This document shows, in pieces, positions 1 to 9,825 of a stretch of 64,000 nt of DNA. Origin of the DNA: Mycolicibacterium agri. Lineage in GTDB: Bacteria > Actinomycetota > Actinomycetes > Mycobacteriales > Mycobacteriaceae. The notes beneath the pieces are model-generated. The model did not search any database. It was not told the origin of the DNA and saw only the letters and a program-made list of their open reading frames with translations. The translations under genes and the position numbers were made by a program. The DNA is taken from NCBI RefSeq assembly GCF_002553505.1, contig NZ_PDCP01000016.1:1-64000 (forward strand), read 5' to 3'. Position 1 is the stretch's first letter. Every line of letters begins with the position of its first letter.

Positions 1-218
1 TTCTGGGTGTAGATCTCGGCCGCCTCACCGCGTTTCTTGGACTCTCGGGACAACACCTTGATGACCTCGGCATCGGTCAGTTCCCGCGACTGCTTGCCGG
101 ACACTTCCTCGGTACGGATCGCCGACAAGAGCATCCGCAGGGTGGCCGTGCGCAACCGGTCCTGCGATTTCATCGCGGCGGTCAGGTCCGCCCGCAGCCG
201 GTCTTTGAGTTCCGCCAT
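1..218 (-). CDS. GatB/YqeY domain protein, C-terminus outside window
   Basis: The reverse strand from ATG at 216-218 reads MAELKDRLRADLTAAMKSQD and continues through KRGEAAEIYTQ to the window edge, about 72 residues with no stop. The KDRLRADLTAAMKSQD and ELTDAEVIKVLSRESKKR stretches are typical of the YqeY family, small helical proteins related to the tail of the GatB amidotransferase subunit. YqeY resembles a tRNA-binding module, but its cellular role is not settled. It corresponds in position to Rv3688c of M. tuberculosis. The fragment is intact as far as it can be read; the rest of the gene is outside the window. Confidence 0.85.
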   Translation of the reverse strand, partial: MAELKDRLRADLTAAMKSQDRLRTATLRMLLSAIRTEEVSGKQSRELTDAEVIKVLSRESKKRGEAAEIYTQ

Positions 219-246
219 GGCCTCGACGCTACCGCCGCCGACCGCG

Positions 247-903
247 TCAGCCGGCGACAAATCGTGCGTCGACCGCCGCCGACACCTTGATCTCGTCGGG
301 CGCCAGTTCGACATCCGGCGCAGAGCCGGGAGCCGCCATCAGATCCATTTCGGCCGAGCGGCCGCGCGCCATCCCCGAGCCGAGCATCCCGGCGTCGGCG
401 ATCGCGACGGGCCGCACGGCGCCGAGGTCCAGGGCGTCGGCGTACTGCTGGGCGCGTCGCGCCGCGTCCTGCACAGCCTCCGTGCGGACCTGCCGAAGCA
501 GCTCTTTCCTGCGGTCATCGGTGAGCGTCCACTCCACCCGCCCAACCCCGAAACCCTCTGTCTCGTTGGTGTGTTGGGCAACCCAGCGCGACAAGGCGGT
601 GAAGTCGCGGAATCTGACGTCGACGCGGACCTGCGCGTGATAGACGAGCGGAAGCTGCTTGCCGTCCTGATTCCACGGCCTGCTCGACCACGTCCGCAGA
701 TCCTGCGCCGACCACCAGGTGACCGGGCCGTCGTCGGTATGAAGCGCGATGACCGACTCTTTCACCGCGGCCAAGTCCCGCGCCGTCCGGTCGTAGACGG
801 GCTGCATCGACGGTCCCTCATAGGAGATGGTGGCGTGGACGGTGCCACGTTCGGGCGCGTGGCGCACAGAAGACGTGCCCTGCACGGTGATCTCGGTCGG
901 CAT
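247..903 (-). CDS. SIMPL (DUF541) domain protein
   Basis: A 218-residue protein starting at ATG 901-903 (MPTEITVQGTSSVRHAPERG). The opening (a beta strand, then xxVxGxGxxxxxPD-like residues) and the late TEAVQDAARRAQQYADALDL helix are hallmarks of the SIMPL/DUF541 family, known in bacteria as periplasmic or cytoplasmic proteins of unclear function (for example E. coli YggE, linked to oxidative stress). No signal peptide is visible, so it is probably cytoplasmic. It sits 28 bases upstream of the YqeY gene on the same strand and diverges from the membrane protein gene at 994. Family assignment is firm; function is unknown. Confidence 0.8.
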   Translation of the reverse strand: MPTEITVQGTSSVRHAPERGTVHATISYEGPSMQPVYDRTARDLAAVKESVIALHTDDGPVTWWSAQDLRTWSSRPWNQDGKQLPLVYHAQVRVDVRFRDFTALSRWVAQHTNETEGFGVGRVEWTLTDDRRKELLRQVRTEAVQDAARRAQQYADALDLGAVRPVAIADAGMLGSGMARGRSAEMDLMAAPGSAPDVELAPDEIKVSAAVDARFVAG

Positions 904-993
904 GCGGTCACCGTAGCCGTGGCCGCCGACGTCGCGCGGCGCGCCGCGTCCGTCACGTTGTCAATTTGCTCGGTGATCGACAGGATGGTGGCC

Positions 994-2208
994 ATGAGCA
1001 ACCCGGGGTACCCGCCGCCGTATCCCGGTGATTCCCAATCCGGTTACCAGGGCTACCCGCCGCCCGGTTACCAGGGCTATCCGCCGCCGGGCTATCCGAA
1101 CTATCCCGGTTATGCGGGCTATCCGGGCTATCCGCCGCCGGGCTATCCGCCGCCGGGCTATCCGCCGCCCGGCTATCAGGGTTACCCGGGTTACCCCGGC
1201 TACGGCGCACCGAGCGCAGGGCAGTGGGGCCCACAGGCGCTCAAACCGGGAGTCATCCCGCTGCGCCCGCTGACGATGACCGACATCCTCAACGGCGCGT
1301 TCGCCTACATTCGGGCCAACCCGAAGGCCACCCTGGGGCTGACGACCATCGTCGTGGTGATCGCGCAACTCGTCGTGCTGCTTTTGGAGATCGGTCCGCT
1401 GGCCGCGACCGGCGAGTGGGGAGTGTTGCGCGGCGAGGAGGCGTCGAGCGCAGCGGCGCTGGGGTCGTCGGCGTCCGGTATCGCCGGATTCGTCACCACG
1501 CTGCTGTCGTCCATCGTGCTGAGCGGCATGCTCACGGTCATCGTCGGACGGGCCGTGTTCGGTGCGGGCATCACCATCGGGGAGGCGTGGGAGCGAGTCC
1601 GCGGCCGGTTGCTGCCCCTGATCGGCTACACGCTTCTGTGGCTGCTGGCGGTGGCCATCCCGGTCTTCGTCGTCGTATTCGTCGTCGCGCTGGCGGCGGA
1701 GTTGAGCGGCGTGGTGGCGTTCATCCTGGCGATTCCACTGGGCCTCGGGTTGGTCGCGTTGCTGGTGTACCTGTGGACGGTGCTCAGTTTCGCGCCGCCG
1801 CTGATCGTGCTGGAACGACTCGGTGTCTTCCCGTCGATCGCGCGTTCGGTACGGCTGGTGCGGGGCGACTTCTGGCGAGTGTTCGGGATCCGGCTGCTGG
1901 CCACGATCGTCGCTGGCGTCGTCGCGTTCGCGGTGAGCATTCCGTTCAGCCTGACCGGCCAGATCCTGTTGTTCGGCTCCGAGTCGACGCCGATGATCCT
2001 GTTCGCGCTCGTGCTCGTCGCCGTGGGCGGGGCCATCGGCCAGATCATCACCGCCCCCTTCTCCGCGGGCGCGGTGGTTCTGCTATACACCGACCGACGA
2101 ATCCGCGCCGAGGCGTTCGACCTCGTCCTGCAGACCGGTGCGGCGAGCGCGCCGCCTGGAGCACCACCGGGTTCGACCGACCACCTGTGGCTCACCCGAC
2201 AAACCTGA
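994..2208 (+). CDS. PGY-repeat polytopic membrane protein, first gene of MoxR/DUF58 operon
   Basis: A 404-residue membrane protein. Residues 1 to about 75 are a low-complexity tail of GYPPP, GYPGY and GYQGY units. After the PLTMTDILNGAFAYIRANPK stretch come six or seven hydrophobic segments (for example IVVVIAQLVVLLLEI, GYTLLWLLAVAIPVFVVVF and ILFALVLVAVGGAIG). This is the glycerophosphoryl diester phosphodiesterase membrane-domain type without any phosphodiesterase catalytic domain. By position it matches Rv3689. I chose ATG 994; an in-frame ATG at 985 would add MVA. The next gene begins one base after the stop, so the two are probably co-translated. The proline-rich tail is likely cytosolic and could be a protein-binding or condensing tail, which is inference. 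Confidence 0.82.
   Translation: MSNPGYPPPYPGDSQSGYQGYPPPGYQGYPPPGYPNYPGYAGYPGYPPPGYPPPGYPPPGYQGYPGYPGYGAPSAGQWGPQALKPGVIPLRPLTMTDILNGAFAYIRANPKATLGLTTIVVVIAQLVVLLLEIGPLAATGEWGVLRGEEASSAAALGSSASGIAGFVTTLLSSIVLSGMLTVIVGRAVFGAGITIGEAWERVRGRLLPLIGYTLLWLLAVAIPVFVVVFVVALAAELSGVVAFILAIPLGLGLVALLVYLWTVLSFAPPLIVLERLGVFPSIARSVRLVRGDFWRVFGIRLLATIVAGVVAFAVSIPFSLTGQILLFGSESTPMILFALVLVAVGGAIGQIITAPFSAGAVVLLYTDRRIRAEAFDLVLQTGAASAPPGAPPGSTDHLWLTRQT
1126..1170 (+). repeat. 15-bp tandem coding repeat (GYPPP units)
   Basis: Three consecutive copies of ggctatccgccgcc(g/c) sit at 1126-1140, 1141-1155 and 1156-1170. Each encodes Gly-Tyr-Pro-Pro-Pro in the frame of the membrane protein gene. Less regular GYPGY and GYQGY units extend the repeat to about 1045-1206. 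The period is a multiple of three, so copy-number change would keep the frame. Confidence 0.85.
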
Positions 2209-2209
2209 C

Positions 2210-2863
2210 GTGCCTGCAATAGACATCGACCGTGACGCCGCCCACGAGGCGGCACAGCGCGAGCTCGCCAAGCCGATCTATCCGAAAGAGTCGCTGACCG
2301 AACGCATCTCGGACTGGCTGAACGACTTGATCTATCGCATCGTCCAGGAGGGTTCGTCAGTGCCCGGCGGATGGTTCACCGTCAGCGTGCTGGCCATCAT
2401 TCTGGCCGTCGCGATCGTGGTGGCCGTGCGGGTCGCTCGGCGTGCCATGCGCACCAACCGCGGCGGCGAGCCCGTGCTGTTCGACTCGCACGACCTGACC
2501 GCCGCGCAGCACCGCGCGACGGCCGAACAGTATGCGGTACAGGGGAACTGGGCGGCCGCCATCCGTCACCGTCTCAGAGCGATCGCCCGCCAGCTCGAGG
2601 AGAACGGAGTGCTCGACCCCGTTCCTGGCCGCACCGCGACCGAGTTGGCGACCGACGCCGGGGCCGCACTTCCCGACCTGGCGGCCGACTTGATGCGCGC
2701 TGCAACCGCTTTCAACGACGTCACCTACGGCGAGCGTCCCGGCACCGAGGCGGCCTACCGGATGATCGCCGAACTCGACGGGCATCTGCGTTCGCGCACG
2801 GCCGCGTCGGCCGCTGTTGCCGCACCTGCCGCCGCCGCGGACACCTGGACGGCGGTCCGATGA
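2210..2863 (+). CDS. DUF4129 domain membrane protein
   Basis: A 217-residue protein starting at GTG 2210, one base after the previous stop (VPAIDIDRDAAHEAAQRELA). One transmembrane helix lies at about residues 50-72 (WFTVSVLAIILAVAIVVAVRVA). The C-terminal domain carries the DUF4129 signature helices HRATAEQYAVQGNWAAAIRH and TATELATDAGAALPDL. DUF4129 proteins commonly accompany MoxR ATPases and DUF58 proteins in actinobacterial envelope operons; the biochemical role is unknown. It matches Rv3690 by position. Its stop overlaps the next start (ATGA at 2860-2863), which points to translational coupling. Confidence 0.82.
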   Translation: MPAIDIDRDAAHEAAQRELAKPIYPKESLTERISDWLNDLIYRIVQEGSSVPGGWFTVSVLAIILAVAIVVAVRVARRAMRTNRGGEPVLFDSHDLTAAQHRATAEQYAVQGNWAAAIRHRLRAIARQLEENGVLDPVPGRTATELATDAGAALPDLAADLMRAATAFNDVTYGERPGTEAAYRMIAELDGHLRSRTAASAAVAAPAAAADTWTAVR

Positions 2864-3992
2864 CCGAAACCGCGGTCAATCCCACTGTGCGGCAACGCCT
2901 GCGGGCCAGTCGCTGGGTGCTCATGGTGCTGGTAGTGGTGATCGCCGTCGCGACATTGACCGCCGTCTTCACGGCTCCGCGGCCGGGTGGCCGGATGGAC
3001 CCCGAGGCAACCTCTTCCGAGGGCGCGCACGCGTTGGTCGCCCTGCTACGCGACCACGGCGTCGACGTCGTCGTCGCCGACGACATCGCCGCGGTGGAAC
3101 GGGCGGCCACCCCCGACAGCCTGGTGATGACGGTGCAGACGATTCACCTCGTCAGCGAGGATGTGTTGCGCCGCCTTGCGGCGGTTCCCGGCGACAGGCT
3201 CATCGTCGAGCCGGTTTCGCGCACCCGCGAGATCCTGGCGCCGGAGATCCGTCGTGACGACGGGGGCAGCGTCGGCGGCTCTCCCGATTGCGATCTGCGC
3301 GAAGCCACCAGAGCCGGCGATGTGCAGTTCGGCGGGAGCGACACCTACGTCGCCTCCGGCGATGTGCCCGTGACGCGGTGCTACGAAGGCGCGCTGGTGC
3401 GCTACACCGACGCGGGCCGCACGGTGACCGTCGTCGGCAGCAGCGATTTCATGACCAACTCGGGTCTGTTGAAGGAGGGCAACGCCGCGCTGGCGATGAA
3501 CCTCGCCGGAGCCAAACCGAGGCTCATCTGGTACGCCCCGCAACAGCGCGAGGGCGAAACAACCGGTGGCGCATCGATTTTCGATCTCATCCCCGATCAG
3601 GTCGTCTGGATCGTCATTCAGCTGGGCTTGGTCGTGCTGCTGGTCGCGCTGGCCAAGGGGCGACGCATCGGACCGCTTGTCGCAGAGCGGCTGCCCGTGG
3701 TGGTGCGCGCCTCGGAAACCGTCGAGGGCCGTGGGCGCCTCTACCGCTCGCGCCGCGCGAGCGACCGGGCCGCCGACGCGCTGCGGACCGCCACGCTGCA
3801 GCGCACCGTGCCCCGACTCGGACTCGGCGCAGACGCCAGCCCGGCGGCCGTCGTGCAAACCGTGGTCGAACGCACCGGCCGGGACCCGCGCGCCGTCTGG
3901 CACGTGCTGTACGGTCCGCCACCGAGCACCGACACCGACCTCGTTAACCTTGCCCACGCGCTCGACGACATCGAAAGGCAGGTCGCCCAGTC

Positions 3993-3996
<4 letters not shown>
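2860..3996 (+). CDS. DUF4350 domain membrane protein
   Basis: A 378-residue protein starting at ATG 2860, which overlaps the upstream stop by four bases. A transmembrane helix near residues 20-38 (WVLMVLVVVIAVATLTAVF) anchors an extracytoplasmic domain (RMDPEATSSEGAHALVALLR, then VVGSSDFMTNSGLLKEGNAA) resembling the GATase-like DUF4350 fold. A second helix at about 247-265 (VVWIVIQLGLVVLLVALAKG) returns to the cytosol. No catalytic residues can be assigned with confidence. It corresponds to Rv3691. Its stop overlaps the MoxR start (GTGA at 3993-3996). Confidence 0.82.
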
Positions 3997-4966
<970 letters not shown>

Positions 4967-4967
<1 letters not shown>

Positions 4968-6289
4968 TGGTTCTCACCGGCCGCACCGGCCTGGTCGCGC
5001 TGATCTGCGTGCTGCCGATCGCGGTATCGCCTTGGCCGGCAACCGCATTCCTGGTGCTGTTCGCGGCATTGGTGAGCGCGGTCGCTGTCGACGTGTCGCT
5101 GGCCGCCAGCACGCGCCGATTACGGTTCACGCGGTTCGGCGACACGGCCGCACGCCTCGGCCAACCGGTGGCCGCGAAGTTGATGATCGACAACGTCGGA
5201 TCCCGCCCGTTCCGCGGCCAGATCCGCGACGCGTGGTCGCCAAGCGCCCGCGCCGAACCTCGCGTTCATTCGGTGAATGTGCCTGCGGGAGCACGCATTC
5301 AACTCGACACCCGATTGCGTCCGGTGCGTCGCGGCGATCAGGAGTCGGCGTTTGTGACGGCGCGGTCGATCGGGCCGCTGGGTCTCGCGGGCCGACAGAC
5401 CTCACACCGGGTGCCGTGGCGGATCCGTGTGCTGCCGCCGTTTCTGTCTCGCAAGCATCTGCCGTCGCGGCTGGCCAGGCTGCGTGAGCTGGAGGGCGCG
5501 GTGCCGGTGCTCATCCGCGGGCAGGGCACCGAATTCGACTCGCTGCGTGAGTATGTCATCGGCGACGACGTCCGCTCCATCGACTGGCGGGCCACCGCGA
5601 GGCGCGGCGACGTGGTAGTGCGCACCTGGCGGCCCGAACGCGACCGCCGCGTAGTCATCGTGCTGGACACCGGACGCACCTCGGCGGGCCGCGTCGGCGT
5701 CGACCCGACGCGGTCGGACCCGGGCGGCTGGCCGCGGCTGGACTGGTCAATGGATGCCGCACTGCTGTTGGCGGCGTTGGCATCCCGCGCTGGCGACCAC
5801 GTCGACTTCCTCGCCCACGACAGGGTCACGCGGGCCAGCGTGTTCAACGCCTCACGCACGGAACTGCTGGCGCAGTTGGTCAACGCGATGGCCCCGCTGG
5901 AGCCTGCGCTCGTCGAGTCGGACGCCACCGCGATGGTGGCGGCGGTGCAGCGGCGCGTTCGCCGGCGCGCGCTTGTCGTGCTGATGACCGACCTGAACGC
6001 CTCGGCGCTGGACGAGGGATTGATGACGGTGTTGCCGCAGCTGTCGGCCAAGCATCAGGTGCTGCTTGCCGCGGTCAGCGACCCCCGTGTGGACCAGCTC
6101 GCGGCGGGACGCGCCGATGCCGCACAGGTGTATGACGCCGCCGCCGCCGAACGCGCCCGCAACGACCGGCGGACGATCGCGTCGCGGCCGCGCGGCCACG
6201 GCGTCGACGTCGTCGACGCGCCACCCGAGGAGTTGGCGCCCGCGCTGGCCGATCACTACCTGGCGATGAAGGCCACCGGACGGCTGTGA
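4967..6289 (+). CDS. DUF58 domain protein, MoxR partner
   Basis: A 440-residue protein starting at GTG 4967, which shares a base with the MoxR stop. Two hydrophobic segments lie near the N-terminus (LVALICVLPIAVSPWPATAF and FLVLFAALVSAVAVDVSL), followed by a beta-rich region and then the DUF58 core: GQGTEFDSLREYVIGDDVRS and IDWRATARRGDVVVRTW at about residues 180-220. A VWA-like segment follows (RRVVIVLDTGRTSAG; RRALVVLMTDLNASA). DUF58 proteins are the usual partners of MoxR ATPases. It corresponds to Rv3693. It converges with the SpoIIM-like gene, with 16 bases between the stops. Confidence 0.9.
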
Positions 6290-6305
6290 GGTCACCCGCT
6301 CTGAG

Positions 6306-7298
6306 TCAACTGGTCGGCACGACGTCAGGCGCCTCGTCGATATCGCCGGTTTCCTTAGCCGCCACCGCCTTACGGCCGAAGTGGATGACGTAGCCGAGGA
6401 ACGCCACCTCGGCCAGCACACCGATGCCGACCCGCGCGAACGTCGGCAACGGCGACGGGGTGACGAGGGCCTCGATCAGCCCGGCCACCGCCAGCACCGC
6501 GACCAGCCCGATCGCGACCGACACCACTGCTCTGCCCTTCTCGGCCAGCACCTGCCCGCGGGGCCGGTCACCTGGCGCGACCACTGACCATCCCAACTGC
6601 ATGCCGACCGCTCCGGCCAGGAACACCGCCGTCAGCTCGATAAGGCCGTGCGGGGTGAGCAGACCCAGCAGGATGTCGCCCTTGCCCGCGTCGAACATCA
6701 GGCCGGCGATGACACCGAGGTTGGCGGCGTTCTGGAACAACAGGTACGGGATCGGAATGCCCAGCAGCAGCGCGAACGCAATGCACCGGGCGGCCACCCA
6801 CGCATTGTTCGTCCACACCTGCAACGCGAACGACCCGGCCGGATGCTCGCTGTAGTAGTCGGCGAAGTCATGGTTCACCAATTGCTCGATCTCGCTTGGT
6901 GTTCCGACGGTGGCCTGCACTTCAGGGTTGCCCGCGACCCACATCGCGATGATGATCGTGACCGCAAGGAATCCGATCGCGGTGCCTGCCCACCACCGCC
7001 ACGCGCGGTAGGCGACGACCGGGAACGACACCGTCCAGAACCGGACGAACTCGCTCCACAGCGGCGCGTGCGCGCCGGTCACCGCCGAGCGGGCCCGGGC
7101 CACCAGCGACGACAACCGGCCGACCAGCACCGAGTCGCCCGACGCCGACCGCACCATCGACAGGTGCGTCGACACCCGCTGATACAGCTCGACCAGCTCG
7201 TCGACCTCGGCGCCCGTCAGCTGCCGACGCCGCTTGACCAGCTCTTCGAGCCGGTTCCACGTCTGGCGATGGGCGAGCACGAACGCGTCGACATCCAC
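6306..7298 (-). CDS. SpoIIM-family (stage II sporulation protein M) membrane protein
   Basis: A 330-residue protein starting at ATG 7298. The N-terminal 85 residues form a soluble helical region (MDVDAFVLAHRQTWNRLEEL). Then come about five or six transmembrane helices, including TAIGFLAVTIIIAMWVAG and IGLVAVLAVAGLIEALV, with the family motif LLTPHGLIELTAVFLAGAVG at about residues 214-233. SpoIIM acts in peptidoglycan remodelling in endospore formers; mycobacteria do not sporulate in that way, so an envelope role is inferred. It matches Rv3694c and is conserved next to the MoxR operon and the RDD gene, although here the ABC/hydro-lyase locus separates it from the RDD gene. Confidence 0.88.
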   Translation of the reverse strand: MDVDAFVLAHRQTWNRLEELVKRRRQLTGAEVDELVELYQRVSTHLSMVRSASGDSVLVGRLSSLVARARSAVTGAHAPLWSEFVRFWTVSFPVVAYRAWRWWAGTAIGFLAVTIIIAMWVAGNPEVQATVGTPSEIEQLVNHDFADYYSEHPAGSFALQVWTNNAWVAARCIAFALLLGIPIPYLLFQNAANLGVIAGLMFDAGKGDILLGLLTPHGLIELTAVFLAGAVGMQLGWSVVAPGDRPRGQVLAEKGRAVVSVAIGLVAVLAVAGLIEALVTPSPLPTFARVGIGVLAEVAFLGYVIHFGRKAVAAKETGDIDEAPDVVPTS

Positions 7299-7343
7299 CC
7301 GACCGATCCTAGTTTCGATCCGATGCGGCGTTCGCTGCCGCGG

Positions 7344-8135
7344 CTAATACGCGCGTTTCACGCGCAATTCGAAGTACTTCAGGGCGATGGTCGGGATCAA
7401 CGCGATCACCGTGATCAACAGCACCTCGCCGAGGATGTTGGCCATCCTGACCTGGGTCACGTTGCGCAGCAGCTCGAAGCCGAGCCCGGTGGTTCCGGAG
7501 AACATCTCGGCCAGGATGAGCCCGACGAACGTCAGCCCGAAGCTGACCCGCATCGAGGTGAGCAGCGTCGGCACGAGCTGCGGCAAGACGATCTTGCGCA
7601 GCAAGGCCGGGTAGCTCATCTGCAGGCTCGCCGCCAGCTTCAGATGAAGCCGGTTCACGCTCGCACTGCCCTCGAGCATGATCAGAAACATCGGGAGCAG
7701 CCCCTGGAAGAACGCGAACGAGACCTGGCTGAGCGCTCCGAGACCGAGGAACAGCAGAAAGATCGGGTAGAGCACGATCTTCGGGATGCTGTTGAGCGAG
7801 AAGAGCAACGGCGACAGCGTCCGGCTCCAGAATGCGCTCAGCCCGACCAGCACGCCGAGCACGCCGCCGACGGCCACCACCAACGCATAAGCGATCGCGA
7901 GGTTGCACACCGTCGAGCCGACACTCTCACGAAAACCGCTGTCGGCGAGCTCTTTGCCGAGCGTCGACACCGACTCGACCGGTGTGGGAAAGACCGCGCT
8001 GTCGAGCAGGATGGCAGCTATCCACCACGCCGCGACAAGCAGGACCAGAAGTACGACGGGCGGGAGGAGCCGATGCGTCGACCGCGGCGCCGTGGCCGTG
8101 GGCGAGGTTGCCGATTCCTTTCCAATTGCAGTCAT
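7344..8135 (-). CDS. ABC transporter permease, SsuC/TauC type (second permease)
   Basis: A 263-residue inner-membrane permease with about six transmembrane helices. The coupling motif EMFSGTTGLGFELLRN is at about residues 206-221, typical of BPD_transp_1 permeases of nitrate/sulfonate/taurine importers. I chose ATG 8135, preceded by GGAGG and overlapping the upstream permease stop as ATGA; an in-frame TTG at 8147 is less likely. It is the last gene of a four-gene importer (binding protein, ATPase, permease, permease) that runs on the reverse strand with the hydro-lyase genes upstream. Two different permeases probably form a heterodimer. Confidence 0.88.
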   Translation of the reverse strand: MTAIGKESATSPTATAPRSTHRLLPPVVLLVLLVAAWWIAAILLDSAVFPTPVESVSTLGKELADSGFRESVGSTVCNLAIAYALVVAVGGVLGVLVGLSAFWSRTLSPLLFSLNSIPKIVLYPIFLLFLGLGALSQVSFAFFQGLLPMFLIMLEGSASVNRLHLKLAASLQMSYPALLRKIVLPQLVPTLLTSMRVSFGLTFVGLILAEMFSGTTGLGFELLRNVTQVRMANILGEVLLITVIALIPTIALKYFELRVKRAY

Positions 8136-8983
8136 CGCCGCCTCCAATCGAGCCGGTTCAGTGCCGCCGAGATCCCCAGGTTCGCGACGAGAGCGAGCAC
8201 CCCGACGATCAGGATCGCGGCGTACATGTCGGCGACCGCGAAACTGTCATACGCGTATGCGATGAAGTTGCCGAGACCGTCCGAAGCCAGAATGAATTCC
8301 ATTGCCAGCGTCGCGATTACCGAGTACGCCATACACAGCTTGACACCCGCGGCGATGTCGGGCATGGCCGACGGCATCAGCACCAGCCGAAACGACTGCC
8401 ACCGGCTGAGTTTCAGCGATCGCTCCAGCTTGGTGACCACCTCCGGCACCGAGTCGAAGCCGGCCAGGGCGTTCAGGATGACGACGACGATGCTGAATGT
8501 CGAGGCGAGCAGCACGATCGGCCAGACGCCGACTCCGAACAGCACCACGAGGATCGGGTAGACCGCGAACGTCGGTACCGCATAGAAGACGCTCAAATAC
8601 GGCTCGAGCGCGGCGCGGACGACGGCGCTGCGCCACATCAGATAAGCGACGGCCACGCCGAGCACCGACGCCGTGACAAAGCTGACCACGACGACGCCCA
8701 CGCTGCGCAACAGGTCGTTCACCACGAACTCGGGGTCGGCGAGCAGTTCACCGGCCTGCACGATCATCTCGGTGACCGGTACGAGAGACAACCGCGGAAC
8801 CACTCCCGACTGCGCGAGCACCTCGATGCCGCCGAAGAAGGCGACGATCAGGATCAGTCGCCACACGCCTGCGGGCATCGCCAACGCGCGCGTCGCCGGC
8901 GGCCGGACATAACCGGGCACCGCCGAACGCGTCGATCTGGCAGCCTTGGCCGGTGCGACGGTCGCGGTTGCCGCGCCGCTCAT
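8132..8983 (-). CDS. ABC transporter permease, SsuC/TauC type (first permease)
   Basis: A 283-residue permease starting at ATG 8983, whose first bases overlap the ATPase stop (ATGA). After a basic N-terminal tail of about 45 residues it has six or so helices (for example LILIVAFFGGIEVLAQSG and VVVVSFVTASVLGVAVAYL) and the coupling loop LAMEFILASDGLGNFIAYAY near residue 240. It pairs with the permease encoded at 7344-8135. The family imports sulfonates, taurine, nitrate or thiamine precursors; the neighbouring hydro-lyase and C-C lyase suggest instead a small organic acid or its precursor, which is inference. Confidence 0.88.
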   Translation of the reverse strand: MSGAATATVAPAKAARSTRSAVPGYVRPPATRALAMPAGVWRLILIVAFFGGIEVLAQSGVVPRLSLVPVTEMIVQAGELLADPEFVVNDLLRSVGVVVVSFVTASVLGVAVAYLMWRSAVVRAALEPYLSVFYAVPTFAVYPILVVLFGVGVWPIVLLASTFSIVVVILNALAGFDSVPEVVTKLERSLKLSRWQSFRLVLMPSAMPDIAAGVKLCMAYSVIATLAMEFILASDGLGNFIAYAYDSFAVADMYAAILIVGVLALVANLGISAALNRLDWRRR

Positions 8984-9798
8984 CGCACCGTCGCTTCCAT
9001 GGCCTTGCCTGCCTCGTCCTTGAGCTGAGCCCAGATCCCCTCCGTGAGCGCGGCCATCCTCGGCGAGGCGAGCGTGTGCTCATCGCGCGGCCGCGGCAGA
9101 TCGACGTGAATCTCGTCCAATACCGTGCCCGGGCGCGCGCTCATCACCAGCACGCGATCCGACAGCAGCACCGCCTCCTGAATGCTGTGGGTGATGACCA
9201 GCACCCCGCAGGACAACTCCTCGACCACGCGCATCAACTCGAACGACATCAGCAGCCGTGTCTGCTCGTCGAGCGCGCCGAACGGCTCGTCCGCAAGGAT
9301 CAGGTCCGGATCCATCGACAGGCAGCGCGCGATCGCGACGCGTTGACGCATCCCGCCGGACAGCTGCGACGGATAGTGGTCTTCGAAGCCGCTGAGCCCC
9401 ACGGTGCGGATGAGTTCGTCGGCACGCTTTCTGCGTTCGGCCTTCGGCACCGCCCGCACCTCGAGCGCGAAGGCGACGTTGTCGCGCACCGTTCGCCAGG
9501 GCAGCGTCGCGGACTCCTGGAACGCGATCGCCGTCCGGTCACGCGGACCGCGCAGCGGCTCACCCGCCACGGAGATGCGACCCTCAGCCGGGTCTTGAAG
9601 TCCCGCAACCAATTCCAGCAGCGTCGACTTTCCGCACCCGCTCGGACCGACGATGGACACGAACTCACCGGCCTGGATCGTCAGATCGATCGGGCCGAGC
9701 GCGTGCAGTTCGCCGAACCGCTGAACGCAACCGGATACGTCGACGATCTGCTTTACAGACATCTGCTCGGCCATCGTCATCTCCGCGGTTGTTTGCAT
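8980..9798 (-). CDS. ABC transporter ATP-binding protein, SsuB/TauB type
   Basis: A 272-residue ATPase starting at ATG 9798, with AAAGGAG eight bases upstream. It shows Walker A (VGPSGCGKSTLLELVAGLQD, about residues 50-69), the signature LSGGMRQRVAIARCL, Walker B (DLILADEPFGALDEQTRLL) and the switch histidine in LVITHSIQEAVLLSD. It energises the two permeases encoded downstream. The domain order and length match SsuB/TauB/NrtD subunits. The stop overlaps the downstream permease start, so subunit synthesis is coupled. Confidence 0.93.
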   Translation of the reverse strand: MQTTAEMTMAEQMSVKQIVDVSGCVQRFGELHALGPIDLTIQAGEFVSIVGPSGCGKSTLLELVAGLQDPAEGRISVAGEPLRGPRDRTAIAFQESATLPWRTVRDNVAFALEVRAVPKAERRKRADELIRTVGLSGFEDHYPSQLSGGMRQRVAIARCLSMDPDLILADEPFGALDEQTRLLMSFELMRVVEELSCGVLVITHSIQEAVLLSDRVLVMSARPGTVLDEIHVDLPRPRDEHTLASPRMAALTEGIWAQLKDEAGKAMEATVR

Positions 9799-9825
9799 CG
9801 TCGCACTCCTTTGTGGACAGACATG

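Noticed and set aside
6648..8561. Long + strand open frame of over 600 codons
   Set aside because: It is antisense to the SpoIIM-like protein and both permeases, and its translation is Arg/Gln/Asp-biased as expected of a shadow frame in GC-rich DNA.
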